Notes: generated by a model from the letters alone, not told the origin. A DNA stretch of 64,000 bases from Kribbella sindirgiensis (GCF_004331435.1 NZ_SJKA01000018.1:1-64000), one strand, 5' to 3'. Shown: positions 32,877 through 43,235, numbered from the stretch's first letter. Numbers and translations are program-made.

Positions 32877-34918
32877 CCGGCCGGCCACTTGAACGAGTTG
32901 GATCGGTACGGTCCACCGGGTCCGGTCGCCGTGACGTAGACCGTCTCCCCGACCCGGGAGTTGTGGAACTTCTTCTGCTCCAGGTAGCCGTTGCTGTCCG
33001 TGCTCAACGTGTACGCGTCGTGGATCTGCTTGCCGTTCGAGTACGCGCGGAACGTGTAGTCGGTGTCCGGTTCGAAGTTTCTGGCATGCAAGACCAGGTA
33101 ATGACAGTCCTGCTCGGTACCCGCCGGGCAGTTCGAGTCCGGGCCGTCGTCGGCCTGCGGCCCGTAGCTGATCGAGAACGTCCCCGAACCCGGCGTCGCG
33201 GTGACCGTCGCGGCCACCCCGATCAGCATCTCGCCGTCCGACCCGGTCGTCACCGCGCGCACCTCGAACGTGTACGCCGTACCGTTGTCCAGCCCGCTCC
33301 ACGTGTAGCTGAGCGACGTCGTCGTCTCCGGATCGCTGTCCTGACTGACGCTGTAGCTGACGAACGTTCCGCCGTTCAGGTTCGGGCGCCGCCAGGTGAG
33401 GGTGACCTCGTTGTCGCCTGGGGTCGCCTTCAAACCGGGCGGAGCCGCCGCCCGGGTCGCCTTCACCGGCGGCGGTTTCGGCTTCTGGGTCGGCTTCTGA
33501 GTGGGCTTGGTCGTCGTCGGTTTCGTGGTCGTCGGCTTGGTCGTCGTCGGCTTCGACGGCGGCGGTGTGGTCTTGCGCTCCGGCTGCTCGGTGCGCGGCG
33601 GTTGAGTCCGCTGCGGCGGCCTGGTCGTGCGCTTGTCCCCGCCGTCGGTGTTCTCCGGCTGCGGCGGCTTCTGCGTCTCCTCGGTCCGCGGCGGCGTCGA
33701 AGGCGGCGTCGAGGGTGGCGGGACGGTCTCTTTCGGCCGCGGCGGCTGGGACTTCTCCGGCTTCTTCGCCGGTCCGACCACCTCGACCTCGGTGACCTCG
33801 CCGTCGTCGTCGACGACCATCGAGTGCTCGCCGGCCACGCTGTCGACGTACACCCGCTTGTCCGCACCGCGGAACAGCCTCGGCTCGTCCTTCTTGTCGG
33901 CCTTCGCCTTGGGCGACGGCCGCGGGATCTGCTGGAAGGACTTCTCCTTGCCGTCCGGCCCCAAGGTCACCAGCGAGCCGCTGGTCGAGTCGATCAGCGC
34001 CAGACCGTTCCCGGTGGAGGCGATCTGCGAGTACTTGCCCGATCGCACCTTCCACGCCACCGGCGCCGCCGCCTGCTGGTCCCCGGCCACCGGGGCGGCG
34101 TCGACCAGGTGCACCTCGTTGCCGGTCGGCTCGACGATCGCGATCCGGCCGTTCACGTCGTACGGCGCGACGATCGACGCCGGTGTCATCGCGACCTCGG
34201 GGACCGGCACCTTCCGGCCGAAGCCGCCGGAGTCCACCGCGCGCAGTTCGCGGGCTGTGGTGTCGACGAACACGACCTGGTCCGCCACCACGGTGAGCGC
34301 GCCGGTATGACCGCTCGGCACCTCGGCCGGGCAGGTCAGCCGATCCGCCTTGACCGGCAGCCGGCAGAGTTCGCGGCTGGTCAGCCGGTGCACCCACAGC
34401 GTCCCGTCGGCGGTGGCCACCGGCGGACCCAGCGAACCGCTGCCGGGCAACGTCATCAGGTCCTCGCCGAGCCGGGTGATCGCACCGCTGTCGCGGTAGA
34501 CGGCGTACGCCGTGCCCGCCGCTTCGAGCGCGGTCGGCTGTTCCTCGGACGGCGCCTTGACCGGGTCCTCGACCTTCAGATCGGACTTGCCGAACTCGGT
34601 GATGCTGCCGCGCGCCAGCACGAAGCCCTGCTTGTCGGTCTGCACGGTCTGGACGCCCGGGCCGAGATCCGGAACCGGCAGCTCCCCGTCGACGGCCTTC
34701 GTCCCGCCGTCGATGTGGAAGACGCGGTTCAGCGTGCTGTTGTAGATCAGGTGGCCGGTCTGCAGGAACTTCATCCCATTGGTGTCCGCGCCCGCGCCGG
34801 TCACGGCGAGCGTCGTGGCCACCACGCAGACCGTGACGACGGCGGCCAGCGCCGCCCGGGAGCGCCACGCCTCCTGCCGCAGGAACTCCTTGACGTTGCC
34901 CCTGATCTGGTGCCGCAT
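32873..34918 (-). CDS. Surface protein: beta-propeller-like domain, Pro/Thr/Lys linker and FN3 domain (paralogue B)
   Basis: This 681-residue protein parallels the product of 26361-28673: a basic N-terminus, a membrane helix, GxKFxQ(T/S)GH, DKQGF(V), DGTLWVHRL and GNGLALID motifs. A linker of about 130 residues (with PTTTKPTTTKPTTTKP repeats), an FN3 domain (NEVTLTWRRPNLNGGTF) and a C-terminal beta domain with two Cys follow. Unusually, it is inserted between MoxR and DUF58, which are normally adjacent, and is coupled to both. It may be the client of this MoxR system or a receptor feeding into it. The triplet linker repeats are prone to length change. Confidence 0.75.
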   Translation of the reverse strand: MRHQIRGNVKEFLRQEAWRSRAALAAVVTVCVVATTLAVTGAGADTNGMKFLQTGHLIYNSTLNRVFHIDGGTKAVDGELPVPDLGPGVQTVQTDKQGFVLARGSITEFGKSDLKVEDPVKAPSEEQPTALEAAGTAYAVYRDSGAITRLGEDLMTLPGSGSLGPPVATADGTLWVHRLTSRELCRLPVKADRLTCPAEVPSGHTGALTVVADQVVFVDTTARELRAVDSGGFGRKVPVPEVAMTPASIVAPYDVNGRIAIVEPTGNEVHLVDAAPVAGDQQAAAPVAWKVRSGKYSQIASTGNGLALIDSTSGSLVTLGPDGKEKSFQQIPRPSPKAKADKKDEPRLFRGADKRVYVDSVAGEHSMVVDDDGEVTEVEVVGPAKKPEKSQPPRPKETVPPPSTPPSTPPRTEETQKPPQPENTDGGDKRTTRPPQRTQPPRTEQPERKTTPPPSKPTTTKPTTTKPTTTKPTQKPTQKPKPPPVKATRAAAPPGLKATPGDNEVTLTWRRPNLNGGTFVSYSVSQDSDPETTTSLSYTWSGLDNGTAYTFEVRAVTTGSDGEMLIGVAATVTATPGSGTFSISYGPQADDGPDSNCPAGTEQDCHYLVLHARNFEPDTDYTFRAYSNGKQIHDAYTLSTDSNGYLEQKKFHNSRVGETVYVTATGPGGPYRSNSFKWPAG

Positions 34919-34919
34919 G

Positions 34920-35882
<963 letters not shown>

Positions 35883-35965
35883 GTCAGTCTCTCCCCAGGT
35901 GTACGCCGGACTGCACTGAGTGACCATACTCAGCCGTGGTCCATCCGCCGTACAGAACCGGTCTA

Positions 35966-37234
35966 CTACTGGACGGTAGGCAGCTGGATCTCGAAGATCG
36001 CGCCGCCTTCGTCGGCGTTGTAGACCTTCAGGTCGCCGCCGTGGGCGAGCACCACCCAGCGCACGATCGACAGCCCGAGGCCGGTCGACGCGCCGCCGGT
36101 CGTGTACGGCTCGAACAGATCCGCGCCGACCTCGGGATCGATCCCCGGGCCTTGGTCGGCGACCGTGACCCGGCCGTCGGCGACCGTCACCGTGATGATC
36201 GCCTGGTCCGCATCCGGCGCCCGGCCGTGTCGCATCGCGTTGCCCAGCACGTTGCCGATCGCCCGCTGCAGCAGCGTCGGGTCGGCACGCACCATCGTCG
36301 GCGCGGTCACCAGCGAGAACCGCGCACCCTCGGTCGGCATGTCCTCGACCACACCGGCAACCAGCTGGTCGAGCCAGACCGGCTGCATCGCGAGGTGCTC
36401 CACACCCGCCGCGAGCCGTGCGCGGACGAGCAGTCCGTCGATGATGTCGCCCATCCGGCCGGCCAGCCGGACGGTCCGGGGCAGTAGCTCCGCGCGCTGT
36501 TCCGGGTCCCGTGCCGCGGTCTCGGCGAGAGCGCGCAGTGCGGCAACCGGCGTACGCAGATCGTGGGCGGTCTCGGCGAGCAGCGTCTCCTGTTGTTCGA
36601 GAGCGGCCATCGCGGGCCGGATCGCGCGACCGGAGAGCCAGTAGCCGACAAGCGCGGCCGCGCCGATCAGGACCGCGCAGACAGCCAGTACCGCGATCGT
36701 GAGCTGCCGATGACGATGAGCCTCCGCCTCGGTGTCCTCCCAGGCGACGACGGCGCCGATGTAGCGCTCACTGGAATCCTTGAACGGCTCCGCCGCGAGG
36801 CGAATCGCGTGCCCGTTCACAGCCCTCCGGTCCTGGGAGACCGGACTACCGTTCCGCACTGCCTCGGCGGTGATGCCCACGAGCAGCTGCTGGTCGATCC
36901 TGGTGCAGCCCCGCGTGCTGAACTGCGGAGTGAAGTCGCTCGAGTTTCCCGGCATGACGGCGAAGTCCGGGCAGCCGGACGTCAGCGGGTCCCCGGTCAG
37001 CCGGGCCGTGACCAGTGCCCCGCGGCTCTCGTCGACCAGCCGCAGAACCGACTGCGTCACCACGTTCAGGTTGTGGTCGATCTCGTCGTCCGCACGGTCT
37101 GCGTCCAGGATGATGATGACCGGAGCGAGAACGATCAGGGCGACCGTGTTCGTGGCGGTGAACAGTACGGTCAGCCACCAGCGCAACCGGCGCAGCCGGT
37201 CGGCCGACGGACCGCGCATCCCGCGCCGGCTCAT
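35966..37234 (-). CDS. Sensor histidine kinase
   Basis: The 422-residue protein has two membrane helices (about 20-42 and 178-200) flanking a sensor region of about 135 residues with two Cys (SGCPDF, TRGCTR). The H-box AETAHDLRTPVAAL, the N-box GNVLGNAMRHG and the G boxes DQGPGID and GLGLSIV are intact. No clear HAMP domain is seen. The two Cys may form a disulfide, hinting at an envelope signal. It overlaps the response-regulator gene by 4 bp. Confidence 0.93.
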   Translation of the reverse strand: MSRRGMRGPSADRLRRLRWWLTVLFTATNTVALIVLAPVIIILDADRADDEIDHNLNVVTQSVLRLVDESRGALVTARLTGDPLTSGCPDFAVMPGNSSDFTPQFSTRGCTRIDQQLLVGITAEAVRNGSPVSQDRRAVNGHAIRLAAEPFKDSSERYIGAVVAWEDTEAEAHRHRQLTIAVLAVCAVLIGAAALVGYWLSGRAIRPAMAALEQQETLLAETAHDLRTPVAALRALAETAARDPEQRAELLPRTVRLAGRMGDIIDGLLVRARLAAGVEHLAMQPVWLDQLVAGVVEDMPTEGARFSLVTAPTMVRADPTLLQRAIGNVLGNAMRHGRAPDADQAIITVTVADGRVTVADQGPGIDPEVGADLFEPYTTGGASTGLGLSIVRWVVLAHGGDLKVYNADEGGAIFEIQLPTVQ

Positions 37235-37917
37235 CCGGCACCACCGGGGTTGATCAGCCGGTACCCCTGCCCCCGGACCGCCTGGATCAGATCCGGACCA
37301 CCACGCAGCCGGGCACGGAGCCGGGTGATCGTGACGGCGAGAACGTTCGAGTCCCGGCCGTCGCCGTCCCAGCAGTGGTCGACCAGCTCCTTGCTGGTCA
37401 CGAGTTGCTCGGGCCGCGACATCAGGTACTCCAGCACGCAGAATTCCTTCCCTCGCAAGGTCAGCAGCACACCGGCCCGCTGCACGGTCCGCCGCGCGGT
37501 GTCGAGCTCCACGTCGGCGTGCCTGATGATCGGGGGGCGAGTGGCCGGGCCTCTGCGGATCAGGCTGAGCACCCGGACGATGAGCTCCTCGACCGCGAAC
37601 GGCTTGACCAGGTAGTCGTCGCCGCCGTGCTCGAACCCGTCCACCCGGTCGGCCAGCGTGTCCCGTCCGGTCAGGAACAGTACCGGCAGGGTCCAGCCTT
37701 CCCGCCGGCGGCGGCTGACGTAGTCGAGCGAGTCGACCTTCCGGCCGTCGATCTCGAACATCCGGTCGAAGACCACGCAGTCGTACGAGTTCACGTACAG
37801 CTGCTGATCAGCGTCATCGAGGTCGACGGCCAGATCGACCGCGAGCTTGGCGGAGCGGAGGGCCGCCGGGACGGCCACCTGCAGCTCCTTGTCGTCCTCT
37901 ACCACCAGTACGCGCAC
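37231..37917 (-). CDS. OmpR/PhoB-family response regulator
   Basis: The 228-residue protein has a receiver domain (VEDDKELQ acidic pocket, phospho-acceptor Asp in CVVFDRMF, Lys in YLVKPFAVEEL) and a winged-helix DNA-binding domain (LRGKEFCVLEYL, RDSNVLAVTITRLRARL). The GTG start is preferred because GAGG lies 6 nt upstream; the in-frame TTG at 37923 abuts it. It probably regulates itself and the divergent SARP-eccE operon through the direct repeats at 37931-37949. Confidence 0.93.
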   Translation of the reverse strand: MRVLVVEDDKELQVAVPAALRSAKLAVDLAVDLDDADQQLYVNSYDCVVFDRMFEIDGRKVDSLDYVSRRRREGWTLPVLFLTGRDTLADRVDGFEHGGDDYLVKPFAVEELIVRVLSLIRRGPATRPPIIRHADVELDTARRTVQRAGVLLTLRGKEFCVLEYLMSRPEQLVTSKELVDHCWDGDGRDSNVLAVTITRLRARLRGGPDLIQAVRGQGYRLINPGGAG

Positions 37918-37930
37918 GGTCAACCTCGTG

Positions 37931-37949
37931 TGTCATCGAAATGTCATCG
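37931..37949. promoter_or_regulatory. Direct repeats, candidate response-regulator operator
   Basis: TGTCATCG occurs at 37931-37938 and again at 37942-37949, an 11-bp period typical of OmpR/PhoB-family tandem sites. A third TGTCAT lies at 37967. The repeats fill the 50-bp gap between the divergent regulator genes, so they can control both. Confidence 0.5.
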
Positions 37950-37970
37950 TCTCCCCGGATCGTATGTGTC

Positions 37971-39569
37971 ATGAACGGTCACGCAGCGCACACACCAGAC
38001 CGGTTGAGCTTCCGGGTCCTGGGCCCGCTCGAGGTCGACGGCCCGGACGAACGCCCGCTGGACCTCTGCGGCGGCAAGCCGGCGACCGTGCTGACGCTGC
38101 TCCTGCTGCACCGCAACGCCTGGGTCAGCACCGAGCAGCTCGTGGACGCGGTCTGGGCCGGCCGGGACGTACCGGCCTCGGCGCAGAACAACCTGAAGAC
38201 GTACGTCTGGCAGCTCCGCCGCTCACTTCCCGAGGAGCGGATCGAGAGTCGCCCCGGCGCGTACCGGGTGCACGTCCTGCCCGGCGAGCTCGACGCCGAC
38301 GTCGCGGCCGCCCTGTGCGACGAGGCCCGCGAGTTGCTCAGCCGCCGCGACGCCGCCGAGGCGGTCAACGTGGTCCAGCGCGCATTGGTTCTCTGGCGCG
38401 GGGCGCCGTACGACGGGCTGACCGCCGACGCGACCTCGGCGGTGGACCGGCTGACCGAGCTGCATCGGGCGCTCCGCGAGGACCTGGCCGACGCTCAGCT
38501 GCTGCTGGACCGGCCCGCAGAGGCGATCGCCGTACTGCGGGCGCTGACCGAGGAGGAACCGCTTCGGGAGCTGGCGTGGGCTCGGCTGATGGCGGCGTAC
38601 CGTCAGGTCGGGCGGCGGCACGACGCGCTGGCGGCGTACCAGCGGGCCCGGACCGCGCTGGTCCGCGACCTGGGGATCGAGCCGGGCGCCGAGCTGACCG
38701 CGCTGCACCAGCAGATCCTCAGCGAGGAATCCCCCGCTGTCCTGCCGACGCCGGTGCCGCCGGTGAGCTCGAACCTGCCGCCGCGGGTCCGCACCTTCGT
38801 CGGGCGCGGTCCTGAGCTCCGTGCACTGCGCGGCGCGACCGGCGTGGTCACGATCGACGGCATGCCCGGCATCGGGAAGACCGCATTCGCGCTCGAGGTC
38901 GCCGCCGCCTCCGGTTTCGAGACCCAGCAGTACGTCGACGTTCAGCGCGGAGTTTCCTTGCCCTCGGCAACCGGCTTGGTGATCCTGGACAACGTCGAGC
39001 ACGCCGACCAGATCCGGCACCTGCTACCGAACGACCCAGCCGCGCTGGTGCTGGTGATCAGCCGCCGGCGGCTCTCCGATCTCGACCGTACGGCGGCCAT
39101 GACGCTCGCCGTACTCGCACCGGACGAGGCCGCGAAACTCACCGACCTCGAACAGATCCTGAGCTGCTGCGGCGGTCACCCGGGCGCGATCCGGCAACTG
39201 GTCGAGCGCCTGCGCAACCGGCAGCCGTGGACCGTCGCGCGGATGGCCGCCCGCCTCGAGGACCAGTCAGCGCGCTGCCAGGCGCTGGGCGAGGTTCTGG
39301 CCCGCTTCGACGCCGCGTACGAGGCGCTCCCCGGTCCGGTGCAGCGGCTGTACCGGCAGATCGGGATGACGCCGCGCTTCGACCTGCGCCAGGCGGCCCG
39401 GCTCACCGGCACCAGCACTTCCGACGCCGAACTGATGGTCGACCAGCTGATGGACCTCAACCTGGTCACCGAGCCGGCGCCGGGACGGTTCGAGCTCCAC
39501 CCGATCGTCCGCGACCACGCCGGCCAGTTGCTGGTGATCGCCGGGCCTAAAGCGGAGCTGGTCGCGTGA
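37971..39569 (+). CDS. SARP/AfsR-type (BTAD) transcriptional regulator with P-loop domain
   Basis: The 532-residue protein has an N-terminal OmpR-like DNA-binding domain (LSFRVLGPLEV, QNNLKTYVWQLRRSL), a bacterial transcriptional activation (BTAD) domain to about residue 240, and an NB-ARC-like ATPase segment with P-loop GMPGIGKT (near 300). A helical tail without the usual long TPR array follows. SARPs activate adjacent operons. Here the stop overlaps eccE by 4 bp, so the likely target is the EccE/LuxR/EccA-like operon it heads. ATG 37971 is preferred over ATG 37941, which lies within the direct repeats. Confidence 0.85.
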   Translation: MNGHAAHTPDRLSFRVLGPLEVDGPDERPLDLCGGKPATVLTLLLLHRNAWVSTEQLVDAVWAGRDVPASAQNNLKTYVWQLRRSLPEERIESRPGAYRVHVLPGELDADVAAALCDEARELLSRRDAAEAVNVVQRALVLWRGAPYDGLTADATSAVDRLTELHRALREDLADAQLLLDRPAEAIAVLRALTEEEPLRELAWARLMAAYRQVGRRHDALAAYQRARTALVRDLGIEPGAELTALHQQILSEESPAVLPTPVPPVSSNLPPRVRTFVGRGPELRALRGATGVVTIDGMPGIGKTAFALEVAAASGFETQQYVDVQRGVSLPSATGLVILDNVEHADQIRHLLPNDPAALVLVISRRRLSDLDRTAAMTLAVLAPDEAAKLTDLEQILSCCGGHPGAIRQLVERLRNRQPWTVARMAARLEDQSARCQALGEVLARFDAAYEALPGPVQRLYRQIGMTPRFDLRQAARLTGTSTSDAELMVDQLMDLNLVTEPAPGRFELHPIVRDHAGQLLVIAGPKAELVA

Positions 39570-40837
39570 AGTCCGCAGCTTATGGAGCGGCGCCTCAGCA
39601 CGAGGGTGAGGCGAAGTACGCCGCGACCACCACGACTCTCCCCCAGGCGACCGCGGTCGGGATGCCGCTGGCCCAGCCACGAGTGCAGCAGCCGCCGACA
39701 CGCACCCTGATCGCGTCGGTGGGTTCGGTCAAGCCGTCAGAACAGAAGCTGCACCTGGCCGCCGAGCCGCCCGCACCGGCACCGGTCGCCGACAAGGTCG
39801 AGCTACCGGACCGGGCCGTCCAAGTCGGGCAGATCATCTGCTGGCAGCTGGCCGTGGTGGCGGTCGGCGCGGCAACCACCGCGTCCCGGACCGTACTGAT
39901 CCTGACGTCGGTCGCCGCGGTGTCGCTGGTGCTGCTCACAGCCGTCCGCATCCGCGGCCTGTGGCTGTACCGCTGGGTGGGCGTCCTGCTCGTGTTCCTG
40001 GTACGGCGGCGCAAGCACGACCTCGGCACGGACATCGCGGTCCGGCTGGTCAGTACGTTCCACGGCCGGACCTCGACCGACCAGGTGGTCGTCCGCGAGC
40101 AGCCGTACGGCGTTCTCAGTCGACCTGCTGGGGCGAGTGTCGCGCTGCGGCTCGGTCCGGAGACACAGCACCGGTTGCTGCCGCAGTTGGGGCAGCTCGC
40201 GGAGGCGTCGGAGGAGCAGCCGGTCGGTATCGGCGTACAGCTGATCCTGCACACCGGGGTCAAGCAGAACCAGCCGCCGCGGGCATGGATCGCGGTCGCG
40301 GCCGAGCGGACGCCGGACATCGCCACCGACGAGCAGTTGCGGCAGGTGCTCGCCAACACGGTCAGGCGACTCGTTCGGCGGCTGGACCGCGAGCAGGTCG
40401 AGAACATGCCGCTCGACGAGTCCGACGTACTCGCGTCCCTCGGCGCACTGGCCCACGCGAACGCCGGCCGCGGACAACTCCACGAGCGCTGGACCTCCTG
40501 GTCCTGCGGTCCGGTCCGGCAGCTGTCCGTGCGACTGGCCGGATCCGCTTCCTTGCCTGCAGCAACTACTCAGGCGTTGATCGGCGCCCTGCTCGGTACC
40601 GGCACCGGTGCCGCGCAGACGATCGCCGTCACCGCCACCTCCAGCTCCGCCCACTCGACTTCCGCCCGCCACGACGTCGTACTCCGCCTGGCCGCATCCC
40701 ATCCGGCCACGCTCGACACGGCGTTCTCCGTCCTCACCACCCTGGCTCGCTCCTTCGGGGTCGAGCCCGAACGCCTCGACGGGCGGCACGCCGCCGGCGT
40801 CGCCGCCACGCTACCTCTGGGGGTCCCTCTCTCATGA
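39566..40837 (+). CDS. eccE: T7SS membrane component EccE
   Basis: The 423-residue protein has a disordered N-terminal ~85 residues, two adjacent membrane helices (about 90-145), the basic RRRKHDLGTD segment, and the EccE cytoplasmic domain (STDQVVVREQPYGVLSR). EccE sits at the periphery of the EccBCDE complex. It is coupled to the SARP gene (GTGA) and to the LuxR-type gene (ATGA), far from eccB, eccC and eccD. The N-terminal extension is longer than in typical EccE. Confidence 0.85.
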   Translation: MKSAAYGAAPQHEGEAKYAATTTTLPQATAVGMPLAQPRVQQPPTRTLIASVGSVKPSEQKLHLAAEPPAPAPVADKVELPDRAVQVGQIICWQLAVVAVGAATTASRTVLILTSVAAVSLVLLTAVRIRGLWLYRWVGVLLVFLVRRRKHDLGTDIAVRLVSTFHGRTSTDQVVVREQPYGVLSRPAGASVALRLGPETQHRLLPQLGQLAEASEEQPVGIGVQLILHTGVKQNQPPRAWIAVAAERTPDIATDEQLRQVLANTVRRLVRRLDREQVENMPLDESDVLASLGALAHANAGRGQLHERWTSWSCGPVRQLSVRLAGSASLPAATTQALIGALLGTGTGAAQTIAVTATSSSAHSTSARHDVVLRLAASHPATLDTAFSVLTTLARSFGVEPERLDGRHAAGVAATLPLGVPLS

Positions 40838-41475
40838 CTGTCACGATGCTTCCCCGCCCCTCCGGTTTTCAGCAGATCCCTGCCCACAGCGGGCTGGCCG
40901 AACTGCTCGCGTCCGCCGAGGACGAGGTGATCACCATGAGCACGCTCGCCGGTCCGACGTTCGGGCCGCGCGAGGTCAAGCACGGTGTGCGCTACCGGGC
41001 GATCTTCCCCGACCACGCGCGCACCACGCCGAGCGTCGGCCGGCACCTCGGTGCGCTGTCGCTCGCCGGTGTCGCCGTCCGGACGATCCCGCACGTGCCG
41101 ATGAACGCGATCGTGATCGACGGTACGGTCGCCGTACTCCCCGCCGACACCAGCAACGGCAGCATCGCCGTACTGCGGCTGACCAGCGTGGTGGTGACCG
41201 CCCTGGAGTTGTTCGAGCGGATCTGGCCGGACGCCGTACCGCTGGCCGACCGCGACCTGCCGCACGAGGCCGACCTGTCGTTGCGTGAGCAGGAGATGCT
41301 GCGGCTGCTCGCCCTCGGCGCGACCGACGAGGTCGCCGCGGCGCACCTCGACATCTCGGTCCGGACGGTACGCCGGATGGTCGCCCAGATCATGAACCGC
41401 CTCGGCGCCCGCAGCCGGTTCCAGGCCGGCGTCAAGGCCGCCGATCGCGGCTGGCTCCTCGAGCGCGCGTCATGA
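40834..41475 (+). CDS. LuxR-type helix-turn-helix regulator
   Basis: The 213-residue protein has an N-terminal domain like the phospholipase-D/TrmB-type ligand-binding half found in some actinomycete LuxR regulators (VITMSTLAGPTFG, then IPHVPMNAIVIDGTVAVLP). The C-terminal GerE/LuxR HTH is clear (LSLREQEMLRLLALGATDE, AHLDISVRTVRRMVAQIMNR). Both ends overlap neighbours by 4 bp. It probably adjusts expression of this T7SS or of its substrates; the ligand is unknown. Confidence 0.85.
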   Translation: MTVTMLPRPSGFQQIPAHSGLAELLASAEDEVITMSTLAGPTFGPREVKHGVRYRAIFPDHARTTPSVGRHLGALSLAGVAVRTIPHVPMNAIVIDGTVAVLPADTSNGSIAVLRLTSVVVTALELFERIWPDAVPLADRDLPHEADLSLREQEMLRLLALGATDEVAAAHLDISVRTVRRMVAQIMNRLGARSRFQAGVKAADRGWLLERAS

Positions 41476-43097
41476 GGATCCTGTCCGTCGCCGCCGATCG
41501 TCCCGGCGCCTATCAAACCGTCGGCTCGGCGCTCCTCGAGGCGCCGGACGGAGCCACGGTCGCGATCGCGGCCGGGACGTACGCCGAGACGCTCGAGCTC
41601 ACCGGGCGCTCGGTGACACTGCAGGCCGAGAGCGGCGCCGACGTCGTACTGGACGGATCAGGCGCCGACTGGCCGACGATCCGGGCCGTCGACGGCACGC
41701 TGACCCTGCGTGGGCTGGAGATCCGCGCCACGGACGGGATCGCGGTCTCGGTCGACCGTACGGCGCTGACGCTCTCGCAGTGCACCGTGACCGGGAAGAC
41801 GCGACCAGCGGTCAGCGTGCACGCGAGTCCGTCGTTCACCGTCGAGGACTGCACGGTGAGCGGCGCCGAGACCGGGATCGTGGTCGAGGGCGCCGGCGGA
41901 CAGATCCTGGACACGACCGTCCGGGAGATCTCCGGCGACGGCATCGTCGTCGCGCTGGGCGCCGATCCGCTCATCCGCGGCTGCACGATCACCGGGTGCG
42001 GCGGGCGCGGCGTGTACATCTACCAGTACAGCCGTCCGGAGCTCGCCGACGTCGAGATCGGGCAGACCGGTACGGAGGGGATCGGCGTCGCGCATGGCAG
42101 TACGCCGACGATTCGGCGGCCGACCGTGCATGACACCCGCGGGTCGGCGATCACGTTCGCTCCCGGCTGCGGCGGGGCGGTCGAGGGGTTGCGGGCGACC
42201 AACACCGCGGAGCCCGCGCTGTCGATCGCGACCGGCAGCACGGTCGAGGTGATCGAGCAGAGTACGGCGGCTGCCGAGAACGGGCCGGTGGACGATCTGC
42301 TCGGCGAGCTGGACACGATGGTCGGGCTGCCCGGTGTGAAGGCTGAGGTCCGGGCGCTGGTCGACGAGATCCAGGTCAACGAGTGGCGCAGCTCAGCCGG
42401 GTTGTCGATCGGCGCGGTCAGCCACCACCTGATCTTCGCCGGTGCGCCGGGGACCGGGAAAACCACGGTGGCCCGGCTGTACGGGAAGCTGCTGAAGGCG
42501 CTCGGCGTACTGCCCGACGGCGGGTTCATCGAGGTGTCGCGGCGGGATCTCGTCGGTCAGTACATCGGGCACACCGCGGAGAAGACCGCGCAGGTCTTCG
42601 AGAAAGCGCTCGGCGGTGTGCTGTTCATCGACGAGGCGTACACGCTGTCCCGCGCGGCCGGGAACGGCGACTTCGGGCAGGAGGCGATCGACGCGCTGGT
42701 CAAGCTGATGGAGGACCACCGCGACGAGATCGCGATCATCGTCGCCGGGTACACCGCCGAGATGAACGACTTCCTGGCCGCCAACCCTGGCCTCGCATCC
42801 CGGTTCTCGAAGACCATCGAGTTCGAGAACTACAGCGCCGCGGAACTCCTGCTGATCACCGACCGGATGGTTGCCGGCGGCGACTACCTGCTCGACCCGG
42901 CGGCCGGCGCACCCCTCACGTCGTACTTCGACCGCATCGCCGACGGCCCCAACTTCGGCAACGCCCGCGAAGCCCGCCGCCTGGTAGAAGCCATGCGCAA
43001 GGCCCAATCCCAACGCCTCCGCACCCTAGGCCGCCGCCCCTCCACCGACGAACTCCGCTCCCTCCTGGCCACCGACGTCATCACCGCCGCCGGCTGA
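41472..43097 (+). CDS. Beta-helix/AAA+ fusion, EccA-like T7SS ATPase
   Basis: The 541-residue protein has two halves. Residues 1-270 are a right-handed parallel beta-helix made of short imperfect repeats (for example LTLRGLEIRATDGIAV). Residues about 275-541 are a CbbX/SpoVK-type AAA+ ATPase with Walker A GAPGTGKTT, Walker B VLFIDEAYTL and the pore-loop-like YIGHTAEKT. Canonical EccA has a TPR domain in front of the same ATPase; here a beta-helix replaces it. EccA ATPases act on ESX substrates in the cytosol. The last gene of the SARP-led operon, it overlaps its upstream neighbour by 4 bp. Confidence 0.8.
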   Translation: MRILSVAADRPGAYQTVGSALLEAPDGATVAIAAGTYAETLELTGRSVTLQAESGADVVLDGSGADWPTIRAVDGTLTLRGLEIRATDGIAVSVDRTALTLSQCTVTGKTRPAVSVHASPSFTVEDCTVSGAETGIVVEGAGGQILDTTVREISGDGIVVALGADPLIRGCTITGCGGRGVYIYQYSRPELADVEIGQTGTEGIGVAHGSTPTIRRPTVHDTRGSAITFAPGCGGAVEGLRATNTAEPALSIATGSTVEVIEQSTAAAENGPVDDLLGELDTMVGLPGVKAEVRALVDEIQVNEWRSSAGLSIGAVSHHLIFAGAPGTGKTTVARLYGKLLKALGVLPDGGFIEVSRRDLVGQYIGHTAEKTAQVFEKALGGVLFIDEAYTLSRAAGNGDFGQEAIDALVKLMEDHRDEIAIIVAGYTAEMNDFLAANPGLASRFSKTIEFENYSAAELLLITDRMVAGGDYLLDPAAGAPLTSYFDRIADGPNFGNAREARRLVEAMRKAQSQRLRTLGRRPSTDELRSLLATDVITAAG

Positions 43098-43174
43098 CCA
43101 AGCGGAGGGCTTCGGCTTAACCGGAGTCTGATTGGCACGTGCGGCGATCCGGGTGCTCAACCGGTCTGGGATCA

Positions 43175-43235
43175 GGAACAGTCAATGGTGGGTAAGCACC
43201 TGGTATTGCCTGTCCCCGTCACCATTGCCTGTTCC
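43175..43235. repeat. Long inverted repeat, 16-bp arms
   Basis: GGAACAGTCAATGGTG (43175-43190) and CACCATTGCCTGTTCC (43220-43235) are inverted with 15/16 identity around a 29-nt loop. The loop contains ATTGCCTGTCCCC, a near copy of the right arm's ATTGCCTGTTCC. It looks like a REP/MITE-type unit more than a terminator. Confidence 0.6.

Noticed and set aside
31740..34868. 1042-residue leftward frame
   Set aside because: Only its last 378 residues (the DUF58 protein) are gene-like; the first two thirds are the shadow of the FN3/propeller gene.
42020..42529. 169-residue leftward frame inside the beta-helix/AAA gene
   Set aside because: Antisense shadow of a clear AAA+ coding region.
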